A stretch of 64,000 bases of DNA from Cellvibrionaceae bacterium (lineage in GTDB: Bacteria; Pseudomonadota; Gammaproteobacteria; Pseudomonadales; Cellvibrionaceae). The stretch lies in NCBI GenBank assembly GCA_002707785.1, contig PANW01000042.1:153184-217183 (forward strand), read 5' to 3'. Both the position numbers and the translations under genes were made by a program. Positions 1-8,578 of this stretch are shown here, piece after piece (the stretch's first letter is position 1; each line of letters opens with the position of its first letter). The notes under the pieces are model-generated. The model was not told the DNA's origin. It saw nothing but the letters and a program-made list of their open reading frames with translations, and did no database searches.

Positions 1-2403
1 GGCCTCATAGGTCCGCGTGTGCAACTGCTGGATCATCAGCTCTACATCGCACATGAAGTGGGACAACGCTTTTCTCCTCGCGTATTGTTAGCAGACGAGG
101 TTGGCCTTGGAAAGACCATTGAAGCTGGATTGATCATCCACCAACAGCTGCAAAAGGGATTGAGCCAACGAGTACTCATCGCCGTACCAGACTCCCTAAC
201 CCATCAATGGCTAGTGGAGATGTTGCGTCGTTTTAACTTGAGCTTCACTCTGCTGGACGAAGAACGCTGCCAAGCTCTGGAAGATACTTCCAGCGAAGAC
301 GATTATCTGCTCGAAGAAGAAACACTTGATATCGAACAGGAACTCTTTGGAAATAACCCATTTGATAGTGCACAACTGGTACTGTGCAGCCTGCCGCTCT
401 TGACAGAGAATCCCGAACGTTTGTCACAAGCATTGGAATGTGACTGGGATCTTCTCGTCGTCGATGAAGCCCACCACCTGAATTGGCACCCAACTGAACC
501 CTGCCCTGCCTATCAAAGCGTCGAGGAACTAGCCCGAGTCGCGCGCGGATTATTACTTCTAACGGCCACCCCAGAACAACTCGGATTGGACAGCCACTTT
601 GCGCGATTGCGACTGCTCGATCCCGATCGCTATTTCGACCTGGAAACGTTCAAAGAAGAACAGAATCAGTTCCAAACCGTCAATGAATTGGTACAACGTA
701 TTCAGTCCGACGAACCCTCCGCGGCACTACTCGACGACTCACTGTTCAGCGATGCCATTCAAGACAAACTAGGTCAGTCTGCACTAGACGCCTTGTCAGA
801 CGACTCCGACGGAGCCCGCCAATCCATAGTCAATCGTCTACTCGATTGCCATGGCACAGGCCGCGTTTTGTTTCGTAACACCCGAGCCGGTGTGACCGGG
901 TTTCCAGAGCGTCAACTGCATCAGCACTCACTCGAACAAACTGACGAGCCCCCCCTATCCTTCTCCGATGCCGAGCGCGTAACCTGGCTGACTCAATGGC
1001 TCAAGCAACACCGCAACGAGAAAGTCCTCATTATCTGCTCTTCAGCGGAGACGGCTCTTGATCTAGAGACTCACCTCAATCTCCGAGGGGGCGTCCGCTC
1101 AGCTGTTTTTTACGAAGGTTTGAGTCTCATTGAACGAGACCGAGCAGCCGCCTATTTTGCCGACCTCGAGGACGGCGCCCAGGTACTGGTCTGCAGTGAG
1201 ATCGGCAGTGAGGGCCGGAACTTTCAGTTCGCCCATCACTTGATTATGTTTGATCTACCTCTCAATCCCGATCTGATCGAGCAACGTATCGGTCGCCTTG
1301 ATCGGATTGGGCAAACACAAACCGTCAACATCCACGTCCCCTTTCTCAAAGATAGCCGTGAAGAACACCTGCTGGATTGGTACCATCAAGGACTCAACTG
1401 CTTTGAACGCGTTTGCCCAGTAGGCCAAGCAATCTTTGAAGAGTTTGCGGATGATCTATTAGACGCACTCGAAAACCCGACTCAGCTACCACAACTGATC
1501 GAGAGAACTCGCACAAAAACCGAATCTATTCTCGAAGACTTAAAACTAGGACGCGATCGTTTGCTAGAGCTAAATTCGTGCAAACACGAGATTTCTAATC
1601 TGCTCGTTGAGGAACTTGAAGCCCTAGACGACGAGTCGACTCTGGCCAACTACATGAATAGCGCGTTTGATATTTATGGCGTCGACCACGACCGTCACAG
1701 CGAAGATGCCTTTGTCGCACACCCTTCAGATCACATGCAAACGCAACACTTTCCAGGTCTTCCGGACGAGGGCATTACCGCCACCTACAATCGTCAGCAA
1801 GCGCTGAGCCGTGAAGACATGCACTACCTGACGTGGGAGCATCCTATGGTCAGTGGGGTGATGGACATGATATTGAGCAGTGACCGCGGCAACACCGCGA
1901 TCTGCACGATAAAGCTACCGCCACTAAAACCCGGCAGCCTACTAATCGAAGGCCTGTTCCAATTCAATTGCCCGGGCCCTAAGTCTCTTCAGCTGCAACG
2001 ATTTATGTCAGCCAATTGTGTTCGACTGGTTGCCGACAACAACCTGAAAGCGCTCGAGGGCATTATCACCACGGATCATTTCGACAAACTTGGCCAAACC
2101 GTCAAACGTCCCGTGGCAAAGCAATTGGTTCAGCATGCCAGAAACGACATCGAGAAGATCACCACTCATCTGGAGAAACAAGCGGAGAAGCTGCAAGCCG
2201 AGATGATTGCAAACGCTCGCCAAACGGTGAACACTCATTTTGATGAAGAGCTCACACGCTTAAACGAACTGTCTAAGGTGAATCCGAATATTCGTGCAGA
2301 GGAAATTTCTCACCTGCAAGACCTGAAAGATGCCTCCCTAGACTATCTCCAGAGCGGTCAACTTCGTCTTGACGCTATCCGGGTAGCTGTAGTTACAGAT
2401 TAA
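1..2403 (+). CDS. rapA: RNA polymerase-associated helicase-like ATPase RapA (5' partial)
   Basis: RapA (HepA) is a Swi2/Snf2 ATPase that binds core RNA polymerase and helps recycle it after transcription. The reading frame is open to base 1, so the gene begins outside the window; the GTG at 19 is only the first start-like codon of the track. About 800 residues are visible against roughly 970 in the family, so about 165 N-terminal residues are missing. Visible are the Walker A segment DEVGLGKTIEAG, the DEAHH box of motif II, LLLTATPEQLG (motif III) and the C-terminal helicase lobe with GSEGRNFQF and QRIGRLDRIGQ. The C-terminal part is the RapA-specific region. The residue-by-residue likeness to E. 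coli RapA makes the call firm. Confidence 0.96.
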   Translation, partial: GLIGPRVQLLDHQLYIAHEVGQRFSPRVLLADEVGLGKTIEAGLIIHQQLQKGLSQRVLIAVPDSLTHQWLVEMLRRFNLSFTLLDEERCQALEDTSSEDDYLLEEETLDIEQELFGNNPFDSAQLVLCSLPLLTENPERLSQALECDWDLLVVDEAHHLNWHPTEPCPAYQSVEELARVARGLLLLTATPEQLGLDSHFARLRLLDPDRYFDLETFKEEQNQFQTVNELVQRIQSDEPSAALLDDSLFSDAIQDKLGQSALDALSDDSDGARQSIVNRLLDCHGTGRVLFRNTRAGVTGFPERQLHQHSLEQTDEPPLSFSDAERVTWLTQWLKQHRNEKVLIICSSAETALDLETHLNLRGGVRSAVFYEGLSLIERDRAAAYFADLEDGAQVLVCSEIGSEGRNFQFAHHLIMFDLPLNPDLIEQRIGRLDRIGQTQTVNIHVPFLKDSREEHLLDWYHQGLNCFERVCPVGQAIFEEFADDLLDALENPTQLPQLIERTRTKTESILEDLKLGRDRLLELNSCKHEISNLLVEELEALDDESTLANYMNSAFDIYGVDHDRHSEDAFVAHPSDHMQTQHFPGLPDEGITATYNRQQALSREDMHYLTWEHPMVSGVMDMILSSDRGNTAICTIKLPPLKPGSLLIEGLFQFNCPGPKSLQLQRFMSANCVRLVADNNLKALEGIITTDHFDKLGQTVKRPVAKQLVQHARNDIEKITTHLEKQAEKLQAEMIANARQTVNTHFDEELTRLNELSKVNPNIRAEEISHLQDLKDASLDYLQSGQLRLDAIRVAVVTD

Positions 2404-2588
2404 ATGCTCGGGATTGATGATCACTGATTGATAGTTACGAATAGGCAGCCATGGATCGGCAGCCGGCGACTAAAACAACCCCGACGCTCAGCATCTTCAA
2501 TAGATCGTAGAGTGGTGCAACGAACAAGCCTGAACCTTACCGGTTCAATGAGAGCAACTCTAGCTCGGTAGACAATAAAGGTTCCGTT

Positions 2589-3077
2589 TTAACCTGCCAA
2601 CTGCTTGGCCTTCATATACACCTGCTGAATAAACAAGGCATCAGTGCTGGCCCTATGGCGCGGCTCTCGGAAACTGGCCTCCTGCAGTGCTTTGGCCTCA
2701 TTCCAAGAGGCGATAATCGCCTCAGACAAAACCATCTCAATAGGTGACACCCAGAACTCCATAGACACTTGGGCGCGGTCAAACAACTTAATCATCCAGG
2801 GTTTATCCAAAACCCAACCATCGGTGTAGACGGTCTGACCGGACAACCACTGATTGAGCTCTTGTGCCACCTCGCGACCGTCGCGGCCATGCTGCTCAAG
2901 ATCATTGCGCGAGATACCATGGGTCGACTCTGCGTCTTCACACCAATGAGACCAATCGGCGTAGGGTTTAATCAGCCGAGAGAAACGTTTGCCTTCAGCG
3001 GTCACAAACCCCACTTCAATTGGGTAACTATGAGGATCAAAACCCGACGCCTCAACGTCCAAAATAATGGGGGTCAT
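2589..3077 (-). CDS. DEDDh-type 3'-5' exonuclease family protein
   Basis: A 162-residue RNase T/DnaQ-fold exonuclease. The four acidic metal ligands and the general-base histidine are visible: LDVEASG (D7, E9), YTDGW (D86) and HRASTDA (H141, D146). The H-x4-D spacing makes it the DEDDh type. There is no polymerase or extra domain, so it is a stand-alone nuclease like many 'exonuclease' proteins of Gammaproteobacteria; its substrate cannot be read from sequence. It ends about 185 bases after convergent rapA and starts divergently from the bufferin operon. Confidence 0.85.
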   Translation of the reverse strand: MTPIILDVEASGFDPHSYPIEVGFVTAEGKRFSRLIKPYADWSHWCEDAESTHGISRNDLEQHGRDGREVAQELNQWLSGQTVYTDGWVLDKPWMIKLFDRAQVSMEFWVSPIEMVLSEAIIASWNEAKALQEASFREPRHRASTDALFIQQVYMKAKQLAG

Positions 3078-3480
3078 ATCATATTCCCGCTACTCGAAAC
3101 GGGCTCACAAAAAAACATTCAATCTGCCTTATGGTTGTTATTATCGAGAACCGGTCGGAAGCTTTATGGCCTCCTCTGGAAGGGCACTATGCTCGGGACT
3201 ATGGTCTGGACTATGGTCGGCACTATGGTTGGCACTACAGGCTTCGGCTCTATTCTTCAATTGAGTTCCCACCATACATTCTGAAACACCCTCACAACAA
3301 GTCATTGACGACAATTTGTCTCAGCTCACAGTGCTTGGCCTCGAGACCATTAGCCATCAATAGACAATCAAAATCGATCTTCAGACGTCTAGTCTGTAAG
3401 GCGCCGCGATTCAACCGTTAACTGACGCCTTAACGAGCGCGTAATCAACCACCATTTTCTGTCATAAGAGAGTCACAACA
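3078..3480. other. gene-free divergent intergenic region upstream of the bufferin operon
   Basis: About 400 bases separate the exonuclease start from bufA. The short plus-strand ORFs here overlap each other and have no recognisable domain. The stretch holds a five-copy 12-bp tandem repeat (listed separately) and a short inverted repeat CAGAC-N5-GTCTG near 3382-3396. It must carry the bufA promoter, but I cannot assign -35 and -10 boxes with confidence. An AAGAGAG stretch about 9 bases before the bufA ATG is the likely ribosome binding site. Confidence 0.6.
3182..3241 (+). repeat. five-copy 12-bp degenerate tandem repeat
   Basis: Five consecutive 12-base units with the consensus cGGnACTATGGT: GGGCACTATGCT, CGGGACTATGGT, CTGGACTATGGT, CGGCACTATGGT and TGGCACTACAGG. 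The unit length is constant with no indels and the outer copies are the most diverged. It lies about 240 bases before bufA. As 12 is a multiple of three the array translates as a four-residue repeat in any frame, which explains the odd ORFs here. It could be a regulator-binding array or a remnant of slippage. Confidence 0.8.
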
Positions 3481-3753
3481 ATGAACAAATCCACCTTACT
3501 GTCCGCCGCCCTATTGAGCGCCACCGCACTTAGCCTCCCCGCCCACGCCGTTCCAGACGCCCCCTCTCAATGGGAAAAGTGCGCAGGGATTGCCAAAAGT
3601 GGTATGAACGACTGCGGAGCACTTGACGGATCGCACGGCTGTGCGGGTCAAGCCAAAGCCGACAACCTAGACGCTGAATGGGTTTACGTTCCCGAGGGCA
3701 GCTGTGAAAAAATCACCGGTGGCCGTGTAGCGGCAGTTAAACCCGCCAAATAG
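3481..3753 (+). CDS. bufA1: bufferin-type RiPP precursor (DUF2282 family)
   Basis: A 90-residue exported precursor. Residues 1-23 are a Sec signal peptide (basic start, [15 protein letters not shown] core, AHA cleavage site), unusual for RiPP precursors but typical of bufferins. The mature part has four cysteines (C34, C45, C54, C75) in the DUF2282 pattern [24 protein letters not shown] and GSCEKI. In characterised bufferins an MNIO enzyme converts cysteines to thiooxazoles and the peptide binds copper in the periplasm; that chemistry is inferred here from the family. The MNIO gene lies 90 bases downstream, behind a hairpin. The family call is firm; the metal is not proven by sequence. Confidence 0.9.
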   Translation: MNKSTLLSAALLSATALSLPAHAVPDAPSQWEKCAGIAKSGMNDCGALDGSHGCAGQAKADNLDAEWVYVPEGSCEKITGGRVAAVKPAK

Positions 3754-3777
3754 ATCTTCCTCTTCAACAAAAAGTAG

Positions 3778-3813
3778 CCAGTAACCCCAACTCACACTCT
3801 TGGGGTTAGCTGG
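3778..3813 (+). promoter_or_regulatory. intercistronic hairpin between bufA and bufB
   Basis: TAACCCCAA and TTGGGGTTA form a perfect 9-bp stem with a 9-base loop, and the outer bases CCAG/GCTGG lengthen it with one bulge. No T-run follows, so it is not a standard intrinsic terminator. Likely roles are partial attenuation or protection of the upstream bufA message, so that the precursor is made in excess of its modifying enzyme. The stem is seen; the role is inferred. Confidence 0.6.
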
Positions 3814-3843
3814 GCCAGAACTTTGAGCCGGCCAGGATCAACG

Positions 3844-4725
3844 ATGAAAAGCATAGACAACAACACCGTCGGCATTGGGCTTCGATTGCCGCACATTCAT
3901 CACATTCTGGAACAACAACCCGATGTGGATTGGTTCGAGGTACACAGTTGCAATTTTGTCGATTCGAGAACCAATCTTGGATTGCTGAATCAAGTAGCGG
4001 AGCACTACGCGCTGAGTTTTCACGGCGTCAGTATGAATCTCGGTGGCATCGACCCACTCAGCGACTCCTATTTGCGCTCACTAAAACACATGTGCGATCG
4101 ATTCCAGCCCACGCTCGTCTCAGATCACGCTTGTTTCACCACGCTTGGAAGCCGAAACTATCACGATCTTCTACCGGTACCTTTCAGTTTTGACGCGGTA
4201 CAACACATGGCCAAACGCATCATTCACATCCAGGATGTATTGCAGCGGCAGATTCTCCTAGAAAACGTCTCGCGCTACTTCAATTACCCGAATCAAGATT
4301 TAAGCGAAGCAGAGTTCTTAACCGCTTTAATCGAGGAGTCGAATTGCGGTCTGCTACTTGACATCAACAATGCCTATGTCAATCAAATGAATCATCAACA
4401 AAACGCCGTCGAGTTTTGTCAGGCACTACCCACAGATAAGATTCAAGAAATACACCTTGCCGGCCACCATGTTGACGACAAACTCTACATCGACAGCCAC
4501 AGCACACCGATAGCCGACGGCGTGTGGGCATTGTTCCAAAACTTTGTACAACACCATCACAACCAATACTCCACTGACCTTCCGCCAGCTTTGATTGAAT
4601 GGGATAACCAACTACCAACGCTAGACACTTTGCTGAGCGAACGAGACCGTGCACGAGAGGCGATAGACAATCAGCACAATGCGAATACAGAAAAGCTATT
4701 CTCAAAGACGAGCAAGGCCTCATGA
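3844..4725 (+). CDS. bufB1: MNIO (DUF692) multinuclear iron oxidase, bufferin-modifying enzyme
   Basis: A 293-residue TIM-barrel protein of the DUF692/MNIO family, iron enzymes that oxidatively remodel cysteines of peptide substrates. The conserved metal-site segments appear in order: GLRLPH near the start, SFHGVS, VSDHACF, LENVSRYF, LLDINNAYVN, EIHLAGHHVDD, DSHST and LIEWDN. I chose the ATG at 3844, preceded by AGGA at 7 bases, over the TTG at 3823 of the ORF track. It overlaps the DUF2063 gene by 4 bases, so the two are translationally coupled. The neighbouring DUF2282 precursor makes the role of bufferin maturase very likely. Confidence 0.92.
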   Translation: MKSIDNNTVGIGLRLPHIHHILEQQPDVDWFEVHSCNFVDSRTNLGLLNQVAEHYALSFHGVSMNLGGIDPLSDSYLRSLKHMCDRFQPTLVSDHACFTTLGSRNYHDLLPVPFSFDAVQHMAKRIIHIQDVLQRQILLENVSRYFNYPNQDLSEAEFLTALIEESNCGLLLDINNAYVNQMNHQQNAVEFCQALPTDKIQEIHLAGHHVDDKLYIDSHSTPIADGVWALFQNFVQHHHNQYSTDLPPALIEWDNQLPTLDTLLSERDRAREAIDNQHNANTEKLFSKTSKAS

Positions 4726-5363
4726 AAGTACAGCCTGCAACCTGCGAAAAGCTCAATGACATGTCGACACAAGCCGCCGGCCGATACGCAGAAGCTCTAG
4801 CTGATTTTCTAGCGAACCACTGGCAGCAATCTGCCTACGAAAACAACTATCAAGAATCCCACAAACAGGCTATACGAACTAACTTTCCCGTTTGTGCGCA
4901 TTTATTCGAGCACTTTCAGGCCGAACCGATTTTTGATGAGTTACTCACCGTCTACGTGCGTCATACGCGTGAGAGGCATTGGGACATCAATCAATTTGGG
5001 GCGAGCTTCCCGGCATTTCTGTCGGCGCAATCTCAAAGCTCGAAAGCGGAGAGCTACCCTTGGCAAACACTAAGCGATATCGCCAATATTGAAGCCACGC
5101 TTATTCATTACTATTACGGAGGGGGCGAAGACAATGAACAAACTAATCTTCTACGGAGTCCATCGGCAGGAGCCGACACCTCCGAGACTTATGCGCTAGT
5201 GCAACTGCTCAAGCAATTCCATCCTTACCTGTTAGTGTCACCACAACTACTGCTGGAGTTGGACGACAATAACGATGAGCCTAACTTGCACGCGCTCAGG
5301 ATAAGCTTTTCTCAAACCGGAGAAAGCAAAATCCCTAGACTGACACTTCATGGGAATTCGTAG
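4722..5363 (+). CDS. bufC1: DUF2063-family partner protein (BufC-like)
   Basis: A 213-residue protein with an N-terminal DUF2063-like helical domain (AEALADFL ... NYQESHKQAIRTNFPV ... FGASFPAFL ... IANIEATLIHYYY). In bufferin operons this protein works with the MNIO enzyme, probably as the element that recognises the precursor. The start overlaps the end of bufB1 by ATGA. The similarity to DUF2063 is diverged, especially in the C-terminal half, so the assignment leans on position as well as motif. The usual fourth gene, a DoxX-like membrane protein, is not found downstream. Confidence 0.8.
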   Translation: MKVQPATCEKLNDMSTQAAGRYAEALADFLANHWQQSAYENNYQESHKQAIRTNFPVCAHLFEHFQAEPIFDELLTVYVRHTRERHWDINQFGASFPAFLSAQSQSSKAESYPWQTLSDIANIEATLIHYYYGGGEDNEQTNLLRSPSAGADTSETYALVQLLKQFHPYLLVSPQLLLELDDNNDEPNLHALRISFSQTGESKIPRLTLHGNS

Positions 5364-5470
5364 TGCTGATATTGCCAATCAAGGCAAACGACTGAAACTA
5401 TTCTTCACCCCACCAGTCATAGACCCTATGCATCCTGAGCGCGGCCCGGCAATCTTAAAATGAGCAACCG

Positions 5471-5977
5471 ATGAGCTTTAACCAACAACAACTGAATCGC
5501 TTGTATCAGTACGCTATGACGCTGGCCAGCCAGCCCGCAGACGCCTACGATTTACTTCATGGCAGCTTGGAAAGCTACCTGAGGAAGGCCGAAAAAAGCA
5601 CCGTCATTCGAAACCCAGAAGCTTACATTAGGACCCTCATTCGCAATCGATTTATCGATCAATATCGCTATCAACAGCGGTGGCAATTTACTTCGGAAGA
5701 TAACACTGCAGAAGAGTTTCCCGCATCCATTGATCTATCACTAGACTCGCTCGAAGATGTTCACATTCAACGCGATCAACTGGAGAGAATATGGCGCAAA
5801 CTCAGCCCCCAGGATCGCGACATTCTCTACCACTGGGCGCTACTGGGATTTACCACCCAGGAAACCAGCGAACGGCTGAATATGCCCAAAGGCACGCTAT
5901 TATCACGCATACGCCGACTCAGACAACGATTTCAGAATCATACCGATCAACAAGGGGATCAGCATGAACAACATTGA
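5471..5977 (+). CDS. ECF-type sigma-70 factor linked to the bufferin operon
   Basis: A 168-residue extracytoplasmic-function sigma factor. Region 2 is seen around residues 10-75 (AYDLLHGSLESYLRKAE ... NPEAYIRTLIRNRFIDQYR) and region 4 around 105-155 (LSPQDRDILYHWALLGFTTQETSERLNM with helix-turn-helix PKGTLLSRIRRLRQRF). Regions 1 and 3 are absent, as expected. It starts 107 bases after bufC1 and its end overlaps the next gene by 14 bases. In Caulobacter, bufferin genes are controlled by a linked sigma/anti-sigma pair; the same arrangement is inferred here. Its promoter motif could not be derived from this window alone. Confidence 0.88.
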   Translation: MSFNQQQLNRLYQYAMTLASQPADAYDLLHGSLESYLRKAEKSTVIRNPEAYIRTLIRNRFIDQYRYQQRWQFTSEDNTAEEFPASIDLSLDSLEDVHIQRDQLERIWRKLSPQDRDILYHWALLGFTTQETSERLNMPKGTLLSRIRRLRQRFQNHTDQQGDQHEQH

Positions 5978-6704
5978 TCCAACAGAGAAAACGCTGAAAC
6001 AAGAAATTGTGGCTCATGTAGAGTCCTCAACGCTGACCGAGAATCAAATGCGCCGACTTATGGCTCTTCAGAATAGTGTCCCTCACGGCAGCGACGAGCC
6101 CCTACCGCCATCGCCAGCGCCCTCATGGCTGCCGAGCCACAACCAAAGAGTTGGCTCACTCATGACTCTGGCCGCGTGTCTTGTTATCGCAATCTTAACG
6201 CTCGTGCCTAGCGGGGAACCAACCTCTAGATGGAACAACAATCTAACGAATCCCAGCAAGACAATCGCCAGTCAGTCGCTGGTAAAACGCATTGCCGACG
6301 AAGTGGTGAAGAATCACCTAAAGCTGAAACCTCTCGACATTTCCAGCAATTCTATTGACGAGACTCAAGCCTTCTTTAAGCATCTGGATTTTCTGCCTAT
6401 TCATTCGCGCAGCGCGGCACAACGGTCGCTGTTGATCACAGACAATCTGATGGGGGGGCGCTACTGCTCCATCCAAGGCGTCACCGCAGCGCAGTTGCGC
6501 TATGAAAACGACCAAGGACACTTGCGGACCTTGTACCAAGTGCCCTACGACGCGGACCTTTACGGAGAGCTTCCCCTAGCAATACAAAACCAAGCTCCTC
6601 TATACCTTTCAGTAAAGGGACTGCAGGTTCGCTTGTGGCAAGAACAAGGTTTGCTAATGGTATTGGTCTCCCCCCAAAATCCTGTGCTTCAGAGTGAGCA
6701 CTAA
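5964..6704 (+). CDS. probable membrane anti-sigma factor
   Basis: A 246-residue single-pass membrane protein. Residues 1-60 are cytoplasmic and would hold the sigma-binding helices; one membrane segment lies near residues 64-82 (LMTLAACLVIAILTLV); the remaining 160 residues would be periplasmic. The outer domain has a single cysteine in GGRYCSIQG, a segment I know from other membrane anti-sigma proteins but cannot name as a family. No zinc-binding HxxxCxxC motif is present. The 14-base overlap with the ECF gene argues for co-translation and the anti-sigma role. The sensed signal is unknown; copper or redox stress is a guess from the operon. Confidence 0.7.
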   Translation: MNNIDPTEKTLKQEIVAHVESSTLTENQMRRLMALQNSVPHGSDEPLPPSPAPSWLPSHNQRVGSLMTLAACLVIAILTLVPSGEPTSRWNNNLTNPSKTIASQSLVKRIADEVVKNHLKLKPLDISSNSIDETQAFFKHLDFLPIHSRSAAQRSLLITDNLMGGRYCSIQGVTAAQLRYENDQGHLRTLYQVPYDADLYGELPLAIQNQAPLYLSVKGLQVRLWQEQGLLMVLVSPQNPVLQSEH

Positions 6705-6808
6705 ATCAGCAATGAAGATCAACCGATAACCACTGCCTTAAACCTCCCGCACGCCCACATAAGAGCAGAAACTCTGGGACCTGAAGTGCTGTGTCGGAAA
6801 AACGAGTC

Positions 6809-6817
6809 TGGTATGAT
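6809..6817 (+). promoter_or_regulatory. extended -10 promoter element before the FMN glutamate-synthase-like gene
   Basis: TGGTATGAT reads as an extended -10 box (TGn plus TATGAT). It lies about 30 bases before the ATG at 6847, leaving a short leader. No good -35 box is seen at the right spacing, which extended -10 promoters tolerate. Confidence 0.5.
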
Positions 6818-6846
6818 CCTCGCTTCACGGATTAAGGTACAAGGCT

Positions 6847-8418
6847 ATGGGTTGGTTGTCTGATGTTGTCGCTTTCTTTCTGCAGCTTAGCGGGCTGATT
6901 TTGTTACTGGGCGTCATCGTCGGATTAGTTTTGATCGCCAACATGTATTGGCATGACACCCATCAAACCAAACACGCCATTCGAAGAAATTACCCCGTCA
7001 TAGGCCGGTTTCGATACTTTTTCGAGCATCTAGGCGAATTCTTTCGACAGTATTTTTTCGCCCTCGACCGCGAAGAGCTACCCTTCAACCGAGCCCAACG
7101 CAGCTGGGTCTATAGAGCGGCGAAAAACGTCGATTCAACGGTCGCCTTCGGCTCCACTCGCCCGTTGAATCAACCTGGTGATATTATTTTTCTCAATGGG
7201 CTGTTTCCGGTGCTAAAGCAAGATGCCCTCCCTGCGTCGGCACTGACGTTTGGCGCCGACCACGCTGACACGCCTTACACCACCAGCTCCATTTTCAATA
7301 TTTCCGGCATGAGTTTCGGCGCTCTCTCTGTCCCTGCAATCGAAGCACTCAGCCAAGGCGCCAAGCGCGCCGGAGTATGGATGAACAGTGGCGAAGGCGC
7401 ACTGTCACCACAACACCTTAGCAGTGGCTGTGACCTCATCTTTCAAATAGGAACTGCAAAATACGGCGTGCGTAACGAGGACGGTTCGCTTAATGAAGAC
7501 AAACTTCGTCGTGTCGCCGCACATGATCAAGTGCGAATGTTTGAAATCAAATTGAGCCAAGGGGCAAAACCAGGCAAAGGAGGAATACTACCAGCGGAGA
7601 AAGTTACCTCGCTCATTGCCTCTACCCGCGGTATCCCCGAGGGACAAGCTTCCATCAGCCCCAACGGCCACCCAGACATTCGCAGCATTGAAGATCTTCT
7701 ACGCTTTATTCACAAAGTGCGAAACATTACTGGTAAACCCACGGGCTTTAAATCTGTGATTGGACGCACAGAGTGGCTCGATGAACTCTGTGACGCAATC
7801 GACCATCTTGGTCACGAATTTGCACCGGACTTTATCACTATCGACAGCGCCGACGGCGGTACCGGTGCCGCACCACAAAGCCTGATCGATTATGTAGGCC
7901 TGCCGATTAAACGCAGCCTGCCACTGGTCGCTGACAAACTCACCGAGCGCGGTCTAAAACAGCGTATAAAAATCATCGCCTCAGGAAAATTAATCAATCC
8001 TGCTGATGTGGCTTGGGCGATGTGCGTGGGAGCCGATGTGGTCGTCAGTGCGAGAGGCTTCATGTTCGCCCTTGGCTGCATCCAAGCCTTACAGTGCAAT
8101 AAAAATACTTGCCCAACAGGTATCACCACCCACGATCCCGACCTTCAGAAGGGACTCGACCCTAGCAACAAAGCCAATCGAGTTTTTCATTTTGTCCAAA
8201 ACCTAGTTCACGAAGTAGAGCTCATCGCTCACTCCTGCGGTGTCGTTGAACCGCGACAGCTGTGCCCTGAACACGCCCAAGTCATTGATGATGAAGGCCT
8301 TCCAAGACCACTTAGGAAGAACTCCGTAACCCAACAGACGCAGTCACCCAAACCAACGCAGACTGACGCCAACCCGCCCCACCAAGTGGAGACTCACGAA
8401 TCAGAAAGTGTGGCCTGA
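6847..8418 (+). CDS. FMN-binding glutamate synthase family protein
   Basis: A 523-residue membrane-anchored relative of the central/FMN domain of glutamate synthase. One membrane segment lies at residues 10-32. The barrel carries DSADGGTGAAP (around 331) and the C-x5-C-x4-C motif in CIQALQCNKNTCPTG (around 411), which holds the 3Fe-4S cluster in GltB. The N-terminal glutaminase domain is missing, so it cannot make its own ammonia. The exact reaction of these stand-alone proteins is not settled. The last 50 residues are polar and low in complexity. It stands alone between the bufferin/sigma cluster and the MFS gene. Confidence 0.88.
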   Translation: MGWLSDVVAFFLQLSGLILLLGVIVGLVLIANMYWHDTHQTKHAIRRNYPVIGRFRYFFEHLGEFFRQYFFALDREELPFNRAQRSWVYRAAKNVDSTVAFGSTRPLNQPGDIIFLNGLFPVLKQDALPASALTFGADHADTPYTTSSIFNISGMSFGALSVPAIEALSQGAKRAGVWMNSGEGALSPQHLSSGCDLIFQIGTAKYGVRNEDGSLNEDKLRRVAAHDQVRMFEIKLSQGAKPGKGGILPAEKVTSLIASTRGIPEGQASISPNGHPDIRSIEDLLRFIHKVRNITGKPTGFKSVIGRTEWLDELCDAIDHLGHEFAPDFITIDSADGGTGAAPQSLIDYVGLPIKRSLPLVADKLTERGLKQRIKIIASGKLINPADVAWAMCVGADVVVSARGFMFALGCIQALQCNKNTCPTGITTHDPDLQKGLDPSNKANRVFHFVQNLVHEVELIAHSCGVVEPRQLCPEHAQVIDDEGLPRPLRKNSVTQQTQSPKPTQTDANPPHQVETHESESVA

Positions 8419-8539
8419 TACGCCAACCAACAAGGTTTCTAAGTGAACCGCCATCAAGCTGCTCTATAGTGGATAATTCACTGGGAAAATGTTGCTAAAC
8501 TTCGGATAAATAAGGGTTTTCCCCGAACCCTCTCTTCTG

Positions 8540-8564
8540 TTATGTTGGACGGATAACAACATAA
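8540..8564. promoter_or_regulatory. inverted repeat in the leader of the MFS gene
   Basis: TTATGTTG and CAACATAA form an 8-bp perfect inverted repeat with a 9-base spacer, 15 bases before the ATG at 8579; flanking CTCT/AGAG-type bases extend it with bulges. It could be an operator for a local regulator or an RNA hairpin just before the ribosome binding site. No regulator gene lies next to it. Confidence 0.45.
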
Positions 8565-8578
8565 ACAGAGAGAATCTC

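Noticed and set aside
3067-3421. Overlapping plus-strand ORFs of 65, 96 and 171 residues upstream of bufA
   Set aside because: They are produced by the 12-bp tandem repeat and the antisense of the exonuclease gene; no domain, no convincing ribosome binding site.
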